Source: Diphasiastrum complanatum | Taxonomy: Eukaryota > Streptophyta > Lycopodiopsida > Lycopodiales > Lycopodiaceae | Direction of reading: 5' to 3' | Assembly: GCA_029204225.1 (NCBI GenBank) | Contig: CM055113.1 | Location: 23,508,443 to 23,572,442 of the forward strand | Length of the DNA stretch: 64,000 nucleotides | In this document: positions 22,701 through 35,201 of the stretch, piece after piece | How the letters are laid out: every line of letters begins with the position of its first letter | Position numbering within the stretch: the stretch's first letter is position 1 | Translations under genes and position numbers: made by a program | Notes under the pieces: generated by a model | Databases searched by the model: none | Told to the model about the DNA's origin: nothing | The model's input: the letters and a program-made list of their open reading frames with translations, nothing else

Positions 22701-23224
22701 GTACCAATAGAAATTTTCTGTAAACTAATAGATTATAGAAGTAAGCCACAGACAATTCAAGTTCAGCTTCATAGAATTACACACTTATATGTGATTTATA
22801 ATGTTACACAAGAAAGTTAAAACTTAAAACAAATTCAAGTTCAAAAAAATAAGTTAAACAAAAAATCGTTTTCATGTTTCAAATTCCTGGACTGCTCTGG
22901 GCCCTCTAGAACACGGTTCCAATGCAACTTAGTCTGACAGATTTATGCTTCAGAAGAAACGAAAGGAAATTATGCTAGTAGACCAGAAATCTAAGAGAGA
23001 TCTTTCTATTCACGTTATTTGTGATTACATCAATATTTAGATTCAGAAAGGGTGGTTGTAAAGTAGCTCCAATTATCTTCTCCACTGAAGGTGGACCCCT
23101 TCACTTTGGATTGTCTTTTGGGTTTGAATACTTAGACATATCATTTTATTGACACTGCGGTTTGTGAAGTATTGGCTAACGTATAGCTCATAATCTTGAA
23201 AGCAATTTTAGTAGAACACTGAAA
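19781..23224. other. probable intron, no recognised feature
   Basis: AT-rich with short frames only. It contains a short CT run near 20232 and a GATTCGA-rich stretch at about 21300-21750, perhaps an old repeat. No transposon protein is seen. Confidence 0.4.
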
Positions 23225-24253
23225 ATGTTAGCTTATGTTGTGGCCATGGTTCAGATGGAAACACATTCGGAAGTGCTACCTGTGTATTCTCAATCACCCT
23301 CTGGGTTCGAAAGTATTTCCCAGAACCCTGTCAGTGGAAGTGAAGAACATGTTCAACTAGGAGCTGAACTTGTAAGCAGTCAAGATGTCGTTTCTATGGA
23401 AGCACAAACTCTTCAAACTTCAAACATCAGAAAAGTTGGTCGAGCTTTTTTCTTCTATGAACTTCCACTGCCAGAAGAAACAGGTTCTTGGATACCCGTC
23501 TCTGTTCCACCAATGGAGGCTGAAGATTTTGAGAGAAGCTTGTATGAGGATGGTGTGTATGGTGGGGGCTATTTTCCTGAATTTAGTAGCTGGCCTGAAG
23601 GTTCTGATCAGCAGCCCTGTACAGAAATTAAAGATCGAGTACATTCTCGAACTATGCTGTATGGCATATTGGAAGCTGTTTTTGGGAAAGGAAAAGCACT
23701 GGTTGAAACCATAGAGCTTGTTTGGAACCGGCCTCAAGCTCCTGTGCGATATTGTAATGACACTGGTCTTTTCAAAAAACTTCCAAAGCTTATAGATGAA
23801 GCCAACAGCCTGCGTATGCCCGCTTTCTCTTGTGATGCTGGTCAGGATGTGCACACAACAAAGGAAGTTCTAGAAGCAGAACCTCCAGAATGGATTCCTG
23901 ACAGTGCAGCCTCTTCGTGCTTGCTGTGTGGGTCAAGTTTTCGTCCATTTACTTGTGCAAGGCATCATTGTCGGTTTTGTGGAGGAATCTTTTGCAACGA
24001 CTGTTCAACTGGAAGGTGCCTACTGCCGGCCAGGTTTCGAGAGAGAGATCCTCAACGAGTATGTGACACTTGTTGGCATAGGCTAGAACCAACGCAAAGA
24101 ATATTAGCAGATCAAGTTAGCAATGCAGCACAAATTGCAACGCGTGATGTGACTGATTACAGCTGCCTAAGGGCGTGGCTGAATAACCCACTTGGAATTT
24201 CCATGGAGCAAGAAATCTTTAAGGCTACCAACACATTGCGTAGCTACTACAAG
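23225..24253 (+). CDS. FYVE-SYLF gene, FYVE exon
   Basis: 343 codons ending SYYK, then a GTCGTG donor. Carries the whole FYVE finger near 23891-24080. If spliced to the upstream exon, coding would begin at 23255. Confidence 0.88.
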
Positions 24254-25589
24254 GTCGTGTTCATACTGAAGCCTGCATTCCATCATTACGTTGTCTCCAT
24301 TTTGTATTAACATCATGACGGTGGCTCATACTACTTTGAGAGCGTCCTTGCTATGCTTGGGGCTTTCAGAAATTGAGGAAGTATGCCTAATTGATTTTCT
24401 CTAACTTGTTGCAGATGGGTCTACTGGCACCAGAGAAGTCAATACCAGAAGCTGTTTTAAGAGGAGCGAGAGGTTTGGCTATTATAACGGTTGTGAAGAT
24501 TGGCATGATGATGACATATAAGATTGGGACTGGATTGGTTGTTGCTAGAAGAGTAGATGGCACATGGTCTGCTCCCTCTGCTATTGCATCCTGTGGTATT
24601 GGGTGGGGTCTACAGGTCAGTTTTCCAGTTTTTGTAAGCAAGATTTGACGTAGAGTAGCATTTCAAGATTACATTCTCATTACTCATCTTTATCATTATG
24701 TTGCTGTTTGAAGCATGAGGCGTGATGAATTTAGAGAAAAGTCTATGTTCATATTCCTCTTACAGAATGTTGTCATACGATCTATATGCAGGCTGGAGGG
24801 GAGCTGACAGATTTTATAATTGTTCTTCGCACAGCAGAAGCAGTTAGAGCTTTTGCTGGTTGTGTCCATCTTTCCGTGGGAGCTAGTCTTAGTGCAGCTG
24901 CAGGGCCTGTTGGAAGAGCAGCTGAAGCAGACATTCGAGCTGGCGATGGAGGGGCAGCCGCTTGTTATACGTATAGCAGAAGTAAAGGTGAGTAACCTCA
25001 AATAATTTTTACACATTCAAATATTTTAAATTCGCTATGCTTGCGGCCCCCCAACATGCTTAGACTACCTCAAATAATCATTCGTTTTCTAAGCTGAAAT
25101 TGATGGACAGCAGAGTATACTGAAAAAATATGTTTTGCACTAATGTTTAGACTGTTGTTAATTACACTTGAAGTTCTTTATAAGATTGAACTTGGCTGAA
25201 GTATTATTTCTATTGGAGAAACAAGTTGAGGACATGTAGGTTTTAATGTCACTTCCAATTTATGAATGAGGACGTTAAGGAGTGGTTCTGAATGGCTTGC
25301 CTACTGACTCATGCATTAGTTCTTTTTCACCCCTTAATTTTCTGGCCTCTTGAACTACTTAGCTAGCTCAGACATGGTTTTTTGTTGCACAGGGGCATTC
25401 ATAGGGTGTTCACTTGAAAGTAATGTGGTAGCAACTCGCTATACAACAAACACACGATTTTATGGGGATTCGTGCATCACCACTGGAGATATTCTTCTTG
25501 GTCCTGTATCAAGGCCAAAGGCAGCTGCCCCTTTATATTGCGCCCTGTCAGACTTGTTTCTAAAAGTAGAAGCATTTAGTGCCCTGTGA
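23225..25589 (+). CDS. FYVE zinc-finger and SYLF (Ysc84/DUF500) domain protein
   Basis: Four exons, 23225-24253, 24415-24615, 24792-24987 and 25393-25589, have GT-AG borders and compatible phases and give 540 residues from ATG 23225. Residues about 223-285 form a FYVE finger with all three signatures: WIPD, CARHHCRFCGG and RVC, plus the paired cysteines (CLLC, CNDC, CDTC). This predicts PI3P binding on endosomal membranes. Residues about 340-538 form a SYLF domain (GLAIITVVK, IGTGLVVARR, GWGLQAGGELTDF, SRSKGAF), a lipid- and actin-associated fold. The combination is a conserved plant family of membrane-trafficking type proteins. The start could instead be Met-11 at 23255, or translation may begin in the exon at 19271. 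All domains are intact, so it should be functional. Confidence 0.9.
24415..24615 (+). CDS. FYVE-SYLF gene, SYLF exon 1
   Basis: 201 nt, acceptor TTGTTGCAG, donor CAG/GTCAGT. Encodes MGLLAPEKSIPEAVLRGARG to GWGLQ. Confidence 0.92.
24792..24987 (+). CDS. FYVE-SYLF gene, SYLF exon 2
   Basis: 196 nt, acceptor TATATGCAG, donor AAAG/GTGAGT. Encodes AGGELTDFIIVLRTAEAV to SRSK, leaving phase 1. Confidence 0.92.
25393..25589 (+). CDS. FYVE-SYLF gene, terminal exon
   Basis: 197 nt after TTGTTGCACAG. Encodes GAFIGCSLESNVVATRY to SDLFLKVEAFSAL and the stop TGA. Typical SYLF end. Confidence 0.92.
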
Positions 25590-26493
25590 AATTATTGTAA
25601 AGGAAACTGCTCATAGCTATTTTACACTTTGTAAATGTATAATTGTAGTATATGTATATGGTTAAAAAACGAAAAAATAAGTGAAAAGCACTCTTGATCC
25701 TCTTATTCATGTTTATCTGAAAGAGAGGACTTTAAAGTGGTCATCCCTTTTATTAGTCCGATCATTTCAAGGCATCAAAATAAATCTCTTGATGATGCTC
25801 TTCTAGTGTATGATCATCTGAAACCAGACAATGTAATCTGGTTGAACTTGTAAGACATTCTTATAGAATGATACAGGAGTTTTACTGATGGGTAATTGTA
25901 TTTTTCAAAAAAATATTTGAACTCTCATGATTCATGAATTGGCGTCAGATATATAAGTGATGGGCAATCCTGCTCACTTCCTGTATTAAGCTCTTATTAC
26001 TATCATGATTGACAGCAGTTTAGGTCATGTTGTTCTGCTGCCAGCTTTCTGGACTTTTATTCCTCAAATAAACTTTGCAAAGATGGGAGAAGTTCCTGAA
26101 AGGACTGCTTTGAAAGCTCATACGGATAGTCATCCATAAAGTGACTGTCAATGGGAACAGAAGCAATGAATGAAAGCATGCTAGAAGTTTCCAACTAATG
26201 GAGAGGGAGAGTATCAAGCAGTTGCTTCGTGTTAATAGAATATTCAAAACATCTTTGTGCAATGAGATGTATACAAGAAAGTTGAAGAAAGCTCAACTTG
26301 TCTTACACTGTTATGATTGCACAAACTTGTAGTTGAGTTGTCCGATTCTAAAAGATAAATGCTACATGTAGGGGCCTATACATGTTTACCCAAAATATGG
26401 ATCTTGAGGAAATTCTTGATGAATCTTTAAACACGTGACGTAGAGAAACATCTAAAACATCAATAATTGGTAAAACAACATACTTCTAACATT

Positions 26494-26567
26494 TGGATCA
26501 AGGCATGAGTACTTGTAGTTGCATCACTTTTGGATCAAGGCATGAGTACTTGTAGTTGCATCACTTT
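26494..26567. repeat. 37-bp tandem duplication
   Basis: TGGATCAAGGCATGAGTACT unit, twice, head to tail, essentially identical. Confidence 0.9.
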
Positions 26568-26852
26568 TGGATCCATCATGTGTTGGCACTGCCTTTTGGC
26601 AAGCCATTCCTGGTTTATTATGGGATTTTTGCCAAACTAAATTCATCTTGGAAACGAAATTTGTGTGTCAATTTTTGAAGAAATGAAATAACTCTAAGCA
26701 CATAATATGTGGGGAAAATGCCTATAAATTTGACATAAATAAGATGTAAAATGCTCACTGCTTGATATATCTTATAAAACAACCTAGTTTGTGGTTACTT
26801 GTCCAAGTCTTTTCTAATATGATTAATGCAATTGCTACCAAGTAGAGAGAAT

Positions 26853-26958
26853 AAAATGGTGTGACCCTAGCTACTTGTTACTCTAAAGTACACTAAAGGA
26901 CACTAAAAATGGTGTGACCCTAGCTACTTGTTACTCTAAAGTACACTAGCACTACGAT
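26853..26958. repeat. 53-bp tandem duplication
   Basis: AAAATGGTGTGACCCTAGCT unit, twice, nearly identical, so recent. Confidence 0.9.
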
Positions 26959-27267
26959 ACAAGTTCTTAAAGCGATTCATGGTACCCATTAATCGCAATA
27001 ATTATTGCGTCTTGCATAAATGGGGCATGTGTGATTTTGATCTGGATGCTTTTGAAAATTTTGGAAATTGAAATGAAAATCTGTAACCCAAAACACCATC
27101 GACATTGAGAAATTTGACACTATGTTCGCCCTTGGGCAATAGGTTCAAGGTTGAGCAACCACATTTGCATCGGTAATATTGTTTTGCTTGCTTACATCTT
27201 GGATTTGGCCCTAGTCCTTTAAGAGGTTATGTGTTCTTCGTGTGAGAATTTGCAAATATAAAGCTTG

Positions 27268-27610
27268 ATGAACACATAGTTTATTGTACATTTTTAGAAT
27301 CCACATCTATGTGAGGTTCACACTTGTGAGAACAGGCCTAGGGTAGTTAGGACCTAATCATAAACGTTAGTTAGGTTGTTTGGTCAAGTTTACTAGAATT
27401 TTGGAGCAAACTCCTCAAATCATGGAGGTAGATGAGTAATCTAACTACCAAATTGGCATAATTGTAGGGTTAGGTAAGATTGACATATTAGAGCAAAAAT
27501 GTCAATTAGGCTCCTTGAAAAATGCTGGATTTTCTCCTAACATCTGAGGAGAAGAGCCTCATTGTACTTTCAATCTATCATTCCATACATGCAAGATCAA
27601 GATTTTAGAG
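27268..27610. repeat. direct repeat copy 1 (~330 bp)
   Basis: Shares with 28975-29300 the ordered blocks ACACATAGTTTA, TAGGACCTAATCATA, CAAATCATGGAGGTAGATGA and CAATCTATCATTCCATACA. Confidence 0.8.
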
Positions 27611-28974
27611 CACATTTGCAATCTCGAGTGTTTCCACATTTGTCTTGTGATTTTATGATTTCTTTGTAAACTAAACTTGATTACTTTCTTTGATAGCAGG
27701 CTATACTGGAGGCTGTATCACGCACATGTGCAATTTTTGCTTGAATTCAAATGATTGTGTGATTTTCTATTGTATGTTTAGTTTGCTCTTCATTTTTTAA
27801 ATTTTTCAATGTGTATAGAAAAGTAAAGGACAACTATTATCTATTAGCTTATTTTTGTCGTAAAATTATTATCAAATTTGCACAACATGAAAATTATGTA
27901 GTGCTTAATCTTCAAATGCATGTTTTGCATACAATTCAAATTTGTAGTGACTTTAAACAAAATCAATTGGTCTCATTATTAGCGTAATTTTAAGCAATCA
28001 TTTCAAAATTTTCGTATTTTAATTTCTTTTTAGTATTGAATTGTAGGACAAAACAAAATGCTAGAAATATTGAGGGTGTTTCATGTATCACAAAAGGGTA
28101 TTATTTTGTTGACAACCAGTGCTTGATGTTACATTGCAATATTGCCGGGTAGAAAACTCTTAATAATCATTTCAGTTTTCCAACGATTACAAAAAAGTTA
28201 GAAAATCCTTCGACATGTTCCATGGCTTTGCCCTACCAAAAGCTACAACATTTCATGAACCATTAGATAGACGTATTGTCACTCAAGTGAGTGGCCTCTA
28301 TATTTGTTTAGTCGAACTACCACAATACGTGTTGTTAAAAAAGGCAAGCATGCTACAATTGTAGAATTATGTAGCGATTAAGATTGAAGGTGATGACTCA
28401 ATAGTAACTTTGTGGCAAGATTGAAGGTAGGGAGATTTTGCAAGGTCACATAATGAATCTACAATCCGTTGACTATTAGAAAATTAGCTAGTGGGATTGA
28501 AGTGTAGAAGCGGAAAGAGCTATTGTTGAGCCTTTGTAATGATCTTAAGTCTCTACATTTGCTACTACCTTTTTCTTTTTGTCGAAAATATGTTGTGCAA
28601 ATGCATGTTCTCCTTTAATTTGATATTTTTTAAAGCATATTTTTGAGGTATTTCACTTTAAAATCTACAAAGTTTAATTTTGAAATATTGCAAGAGTAGA
28701 TTATGTTGTTATTGTAATTTAGTTTTAAATTTGCAAATGTTTGATTCCCAATCAACATGGTGGAGGCCCTTGACCATAGTCTGTTTAAATTTCATGATTA
28801 AATTATGCCTTCACTACTTATATACAAAGTTTTTAGAATTGCAAATATTTTGTATTGGTGAAAACAAACCGCGATAATTTAACTTGAGGAAAACTAAAAC
28901 AGAATTCTAAATGAAATTGCAAAAATTTCCAAAGTACCTCATGTTAAAAATTGTCAAATTTGGTAAATATTAGC

Positions 28975-29300
28975 TTGATAGACACATAGTTTAGTGTACA
29001 TATTTTCATCGTGAGCATGTTCACACGTGGGAGAATAGGTATTTAGGACCTAATCATAGGAGTTAGGTAAGTTGTTTGGTAAAGTTTCCTAGAATTTAGG
29101 AGCAAACTCCTCAAATCATGGAGGTAGATGAGTAACCTAACCACCAAATTGGCATATTTTAGGGTTAGGTAAGATTGACAAATTAGGGCAAAAATGTTAA
29201 TTAGTCTCCTTGAAACATGCTAGATCTTCACCTGAATTCAAAGGAGAAGAGTCCTATTCTAGTATCAATCTATCATTCCATACAAGCAAGATAGAGATTA
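28975..29300. repeat. direct repeat copy 2 (~330 bp)
   Basis: Same orientation as the 27.3 kb copy, about 1.4 kb away. Could be LTRs of a small element or a dispersed repeat. I see no TG...CA ends, primer site or polypurine tract. Confidence 0.8.
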
Positions 29301-29502
29301 CAAAATTAGAAAAGAAATGTTGTTCTTTTTAAGGAGAAGGTTATGTCTCAAAAGAGAGCTTATTACAAGCAAGAGTGGTTGGAATATTTTAGTCATCTAT
29401 TACATGAAGCAACAATGATTACTAGCAAACAAGATGGCATCTCAAGGCATCAACAATGATTGGTTGAGAAAGATATGCATTCTGGTTTACCTTTTTTGAT
29501 AA

Positions 29503-29558
29503 CAACTTGGGCAAGACTTGTTAGTGTACTAGCTTGGGCAAGACTTGTTAGTCTACTA
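29503..29558. repeat. 27-bp tandem duplication
   Basis: CTTGGGCAAGACTTGTTAGT repeated head to tail. Confidence 0.8.
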
Positions 29559-32239
29559 GCTTAGGATCAATGTTAGTTCGATTTGTACAAAGTCTAAAGA
29601 TTGGGTTAAGCACATTTGGTATTTCGACTTGTGTGATATTCAACATTTTTTATTGCCACAATGTCTAGTTGGTGTAGAAACACAAAAAGAGCTAGACCAA
29701 GTTATTATGACTTGATAGTCACAAAATATGGGCAATGATTGTCAAGCCAACATTAAAGATTACTGAACATAATCATTGGACAAAGTTAGATGATTCTCAA
29801 CAATCATGGACATCTTTTCATTCTCAAGAATTGCAATGATATGAAAACATCTGCAATTTAATTTGGGTTGTTTCTATGCGTACCTTTGATGGGAATGCTT
29901 CGTACATATTTTCATTGCAATGGTTGTGATGTCAAATTGGCTACATCCAAATAAAAATGATGTGGTGGTTGTTCTAGACAATTTTTTATGATGTTAGTTG
30001 TCTCAAGATAGTACAGTGCAGACTTCATCATACATTTGCTCCTATCATTGAGCTTATCATTCAATGCACAAAGTATTGTTGTATTGTACTATTTTTTGGC
30101 TACAAAAATTTGAGATATTTTGGTAAAGACTAATTGAACTTTTGAAAAAGAATGAAAATTGTTTATTGGATGATATAGTTATGTAGTTGTATTTGTTTTG
30201 TTTGTTATTGATTTGTAAGTATTTGGTTTTGTTGTAGAATACAAGTGCATGCCCCCACCAAAGGGTATGTTAGGTAAGAGATTACATTGGCACCCACAAG
30301 GTGCATAGCATAATGTGTTGAATGTTTGTCGCGCTTGTATATTTTTTGTTAGTATGATTTGATAGATTACTGGTCTTTTGCCCCGTAGATGCACTCTTTT
30401 AAGTAGTATTTTATAATGGTTGTCAAGTTGACGAATTCCATGATAGGTCTAGTTCAAAAAATATTAAAATATGAAACTATATGACATATTGATATCATGA
30501 CGATATATGTACACACGCACACACACTTGATCAAGAAATGCTCTCATGACTTACTCGCTTGTTTTGGTCACTATGATCACAATGAACGAATTGTCTTGAG
30601 TTCTTTTGATCAGACTTCGTACAACACTCTTAATGTTAACAATGAAAAAATTCATATTGACCATCTTTTAATCCCCTCAATATGGTTGTCACTACTATTG
30701 GATATGAAGAGTTGAAGTGCCATGATATGATCATGAATTTTCTACTCGTTGATGCTTAACTTTCATTAATGAGGTTTCCTTTGAAGTGTACTGCGTTTTG
30801 TTCCGATGAGCATTCTAAAAAGGGTAATGGCAGAAAATTTTTAACTCTACTTTAAAACTAGTCTAGATGTAATTGTCTACGTTAGTTGTACTTATGTAAT
30901 TGTTGACTTTCAAGCACTGATTATACACCGTTAAGCTTACAATTCTGTAACTTTGAGTAGAGCTTAAACAATGTTCGACTTTTTACTCATGATAAGGACA
31001 AAATTAGAGTCACCTAACTTGTCAATGACTACTTGTTGCTGATTTCTATTTCGTGAGAGCCAAATTTTTGCATGACTAGAATTATGTACAGGCTTACAAC
31101 ATCACAGTTCATGTGGAAACTTTGATACATACAACCTCTTCCTAAAAGGAGGGGTGGATTTTGTAAGAGGAATCCTTGCAAAATCCCAACAATCTACTTA
31201 CTTAAAAGCTATGGTAGGGTAGCTTGTTAAGGTAGTTTGTTTTTCTTCTTTATAATTGTATAACCATTATTAAAAAAAATTGTTGGTTAAAGAATTTGAC
31301 TCAACAAATGTTTTGAATTGTATTATTTAGAAAAAAAAAATAGCTTAAACAAGAAAAATGTGTTATATCACAAAAGGGCCTTGCCGTTTTTGTAGTATTG
31401 TGGTTTTGTAAATGCTTGAAATGAAATATTGAGTCAAGGCCAAAAAGAAGAAATAGTTAAAGAATATGATTTCTAGAATGTAGTTGACAACATTCATTTA
31501 TTGTACTTAGTGCTTTACTTTAGTATTTCCTTGATCACTATACATTCTCAATTTTTTATGTTAGAATAATGTGGATAAAAACATGATGAAAACATCAAAT
31601 ATTCCATGCAAAATAATATATTGAAACTTCGTAACATATGAAATTTGCCTTATTATAACAACCATATAATACATAAAGTAGTTGGACCCTCAAAAAGTAG
31701 TTGCTCCGTTAGTTGGACCTTGAATGTCTCTTTAATCATATTTTTTAATGAACTGAGTCCATTGGCTAATGTCAATGACAACTTGAAGGAAAGAATGATA
31801 ATGTTGTTAAGTGGAGAAGAGAGAAACAAAATTCATTAAGCATAAGTTCGTACTCATAACTGTATTAATGTTTTCACTTCTTGATTGTGGTCACAATTTT
31901 ATGACACTTGTCATGTTCTTTCATAATTGACGATTCAAAATATCATGAGGTATTTACAAAAGTAGTCTTGACTTTTGTAGTTGAATATTCACAAATTTAC
32001 AATAATTATTCATATTCCTTTTTATATACTGTAGAATGAGCAACAATCAAGTATATAATCTTTACTTTGTAGAAAGATTTATAGTTTGACATGATCCAAC
32101 ATGTATTCAAATGGGTGATTTATACTTACCAGCTCTTTGAACAAAGGACTATGACAACAAGACAACTATGTAACTAAATTGTGTATTAACTGTATTGATG
32201 AATCCACCTTCCATGAACCTAAATTCATAACTCATAGAT

Positions 32240-32740
32240 GAATTTTAGAGATACCTACAATTCATAAGACTTCTAAGTAGAGAAAGCTTTGATCTAAACT
32301 TATCAAACTTTTCTCCAGTAAGTGGCTTAGTGAAAATATCAGCTAGTTGTCCTTCTATGCTACAATGAACAACGTGAATTTCACGACTCAGCAGCCTCTC
32401 ACGTATGAAGTGATACCGAATCTCAATGTGTTTAGTTCTCGCATGGAATACTGGATTCTTTGCTAGCTGAATGCCACTCTGACTGTCGCTATGTAATGTC
32501 GTGGGATTTTTCTGCTTCATGCCAATTTCTTCCAAGATTTGTCTCAACCATATAGCTTCCTATGCTGCACTACACATTGCCTTATACTCTGCTTCTGTGG
32601 TGGATAGAGCAATTGTACTTTGCTTCTTACTAGACCAGGAAAAGCAACTACCATCACTCCCAGAATAACTTCTTCGTAGTGCTTTGTTCTTTTGAGTGAC
32701 TATTCTCTTCATCTCTGAAGTTGCAGAATAAGATCAAAAA
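32240..32740 (-). mobile_element. Ty1-copia RNase H relic
   Basis: The minus strand gives EAEYKAMCSAA, a stop, EAIWLRQILEEIG, SDSQSGIQLAKNPVFHARTK, HIEIRYHFIRERL and QLADIFTKPLTGEKF, the standard copia RNase H end. The rest of the element is missing. It ends about 280 bp upstream of the translin start codon. Confidence 0.85.
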
Positions 32741-32828
32741 ACGTGACATTTTTCACGGGCAGTGTGTGACATTTTCAGCGGCACAGGGTTAATTTTTTGA
32801 CGGCAACACTTACATCATCTCTCTTAAA

Positions 32829-33022
32829 TATCTTTATATATATATATATATATATAAATATGTCAATGTATAAAGTTAGTGTGACCTTCAAAATGGAAAG
32901 CCTCAAAAACTAGGGTTTTCATGAACTTAGGGTTTTGGGTTGAAATAAGGGTTTTGGGCTAAAATTAGGGTTTTGGGGAGGATAAAGAGAGATAGTGAGC
33001 CGAGAGAGAGAGAGAAGGCGCC
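32829..33022 (+). promoter_or_regulatory. translin core promoter and leader
   Basis: A (TA)n TATA-like stretch at about 32831-32860. Four AGGGTTTT elements follow at about 32912, 32929, 32949 and 32967 (telo-box type, often in promoters of growth-related plant genes). Then a GA-rich leader ending GGCGCCATGG, a good plant start context. Confidence 0.55.
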
Positions 33023-33170
33023 ATGGAGCAGCAGTTTGAATCCTTCCGTCAGCAGCTAGACGAGAGTGTTGTTGTACGAGAACAGCTTCGATCCATCGTG
33101 TCGGATCTGGACTCTGCCATCCGCCTCATGCATGCCGCCCTCCTCCCACTGTATCACCATTCCTCCATCG
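33023..33170 (+). CDS. TSN: translin exon 1
   Basis: 148 nt, ATG in a strong context, ends ...SSI plus one base before a GTACTT donor. The open frame continues past the donor but homology stops. Confidence 0.9.
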
Positions 33171-35108
33171 GTACTTGTTCCATCCAAGTAGCTTTCCAAT
33201 GTTTGCTATGCTCAACAAACACTCATGTTACACCTGCACTTGTCTTTACCTTTCAAGGCAATCATGTAAATCTATCCTTTCTCCTGTTGTTATAGATACG
33301 TGCACTTGCTAACCTGATATTTGCACTCTTGTTTCAAGCTTCGATTTATATGCTTAATATCACTCGATGTAGCATTCTCTTTGGAATTTGAAGTTCAGGC
33401 AGACTAAAGCCTGTTCGGTTTTCTAGTTTTTTCCTAGTATACACTCTTGTCGATATTCTAAAAGGTGCTGTATGCATTACTATATAATTCTCCTCTTGTT
33501 GGAAATATCAATCTCTGCTTATCTCTTCTTTTGATTTGATACGAAGTTATAAATACGAGAATCAAACTTGCGGAGTTCTAGACAAGAAATCACAGCCTCT
33601 GATCTATATTAATATAATACTCGCAAGAAGAACTGTGGCGGGAACTTGTAAGAGAGTTAAACGCAAGTTTTATTTGATATCGGCTCATTGGTTTGGTTTT
33701 CTGTGAAAGTTCAAGATGAAATGTTTTAAACATAGTATATAATGGCTGTTGTCCTTTTCTTGCTGTTTATGTGTCATAATGCAAAGCAAATTGATAAAAG
33801 CTTGCAAGTGATCAATTTTTGTTAATTTGTAGTCAAAATTTCAGTTACGTAAATTGCATGTTGTAATGCTTTCAATTCCTTGTGGCATTTTTTGACCATG
33901 CGTTGTTAACTTAACGTATGTTCGATGAATTTTTTTTTCATTAAAACCTTGCGTACTTATTACGTAAAGGGATTTTTTGGATTCCGTTCTTCTTAAAGAA
34001 CCTCTTTTGTCTTAAGGTAGTAAGGGAAGATGCACCTATTGACGTAGCTATCTCGAACTATCAACAACTAGTCCAACTGTTGTAATAAACTACTCTACAA
34101 CTTAAATCAACGTTAGAAGCTTACTTTTAGGTTGGCACAGTATAATGTACTCATATATTGTTGAGCAGGCTGAGTTGATTCACGTTTTTGTCACAAGCTT
34201 TGACAGGGGATCTTATGCTTCATAATTGTTGGCGGTTTGCTATAATATGGTTCTATGTGATTATGTTTGACATAATACAGAAATAGAGATATTCAATAAA
34301 GAATCACCGTCACGTAATTACCCAAAACTGGACTGTGCTCCTCTTGAGACTCTTGACAAAGCAGGTAACTGAATTGCTCTTGAAAACACCTTTAATTTGA
34401 TACCCATTGGACCCAAATTTTTTTTTTGCCTTCCAAGACCCTAATGGGAAATCCCAGATCCCATTTTGGATCGTGGGCTGTATCTGTGGTTCCAAGCATA
34501 GAAATATTGAAGATACTTATTATGTATTTTCTTTGTCCAATTGGGGTCTAAGGTATGTTAATGTCATAGATACACTACGATTCTGAATCGCGATTCGGAA
34601 ATGAACCAGAATTGTTTAGAATTGCTTTTTTTTTTTTGAAATTCTTTTTGGGCAATATGGGTATGAGATGAAAGCTCTGATTAAGAGCATTATTACTGTG
34701 TAGTTTGCCGACTGTTGCGGGTGTAGGATGGTCCAGTTCAGGTGCATTAATCCATGTTGGGTTCTGTCAAGGATAAAAATTCAAAACTAACCTCTAGCCT
34801 GTTCGTTACGATCACAGATGGTTCCAGTGGGACAAAGACAGAGAACTGTAGAGCAATTGTACCTCACTTTTTGCTTCGGGGGGTGTTGCCCCCCGTCCCC
34901 CTAGGGGCCAGGCCCCATTTGGACCAGTGTTTCATCGAAACGCGTTTCGAACACTGAAACGGGTTCGAAACGGAACGTATGAAACGACCCCGTTTCGAAA
35001 CGACGTTTCGTTGTTCGAAACGACTGTTGAATAATCGCAAATTTTTTTGCGATACAGCGGGGGCCCGAGAGGTGTGTGTTTTCACTTTTTGGCACGTTAG
35101 AAAAACCC

Positions 35109-35201
<93 letters not shown>

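Larger units (their letters stand above)
25590..32230. other. AT-rich intergenic spacer with local duplications
   Basis: 3' flank of the FYVE-SYLF gene, then about 6 kb without any recognised protein or RNA gene. Contains the tandem duplications and dispersed direct repeat listed separately. Confidence 0.45.

Noticed and set aside
23385-23854. Second plus frame and 144-codon minus frame within the FYVE exon
   Set aside because: Shadows of the real coding frame, no domain.
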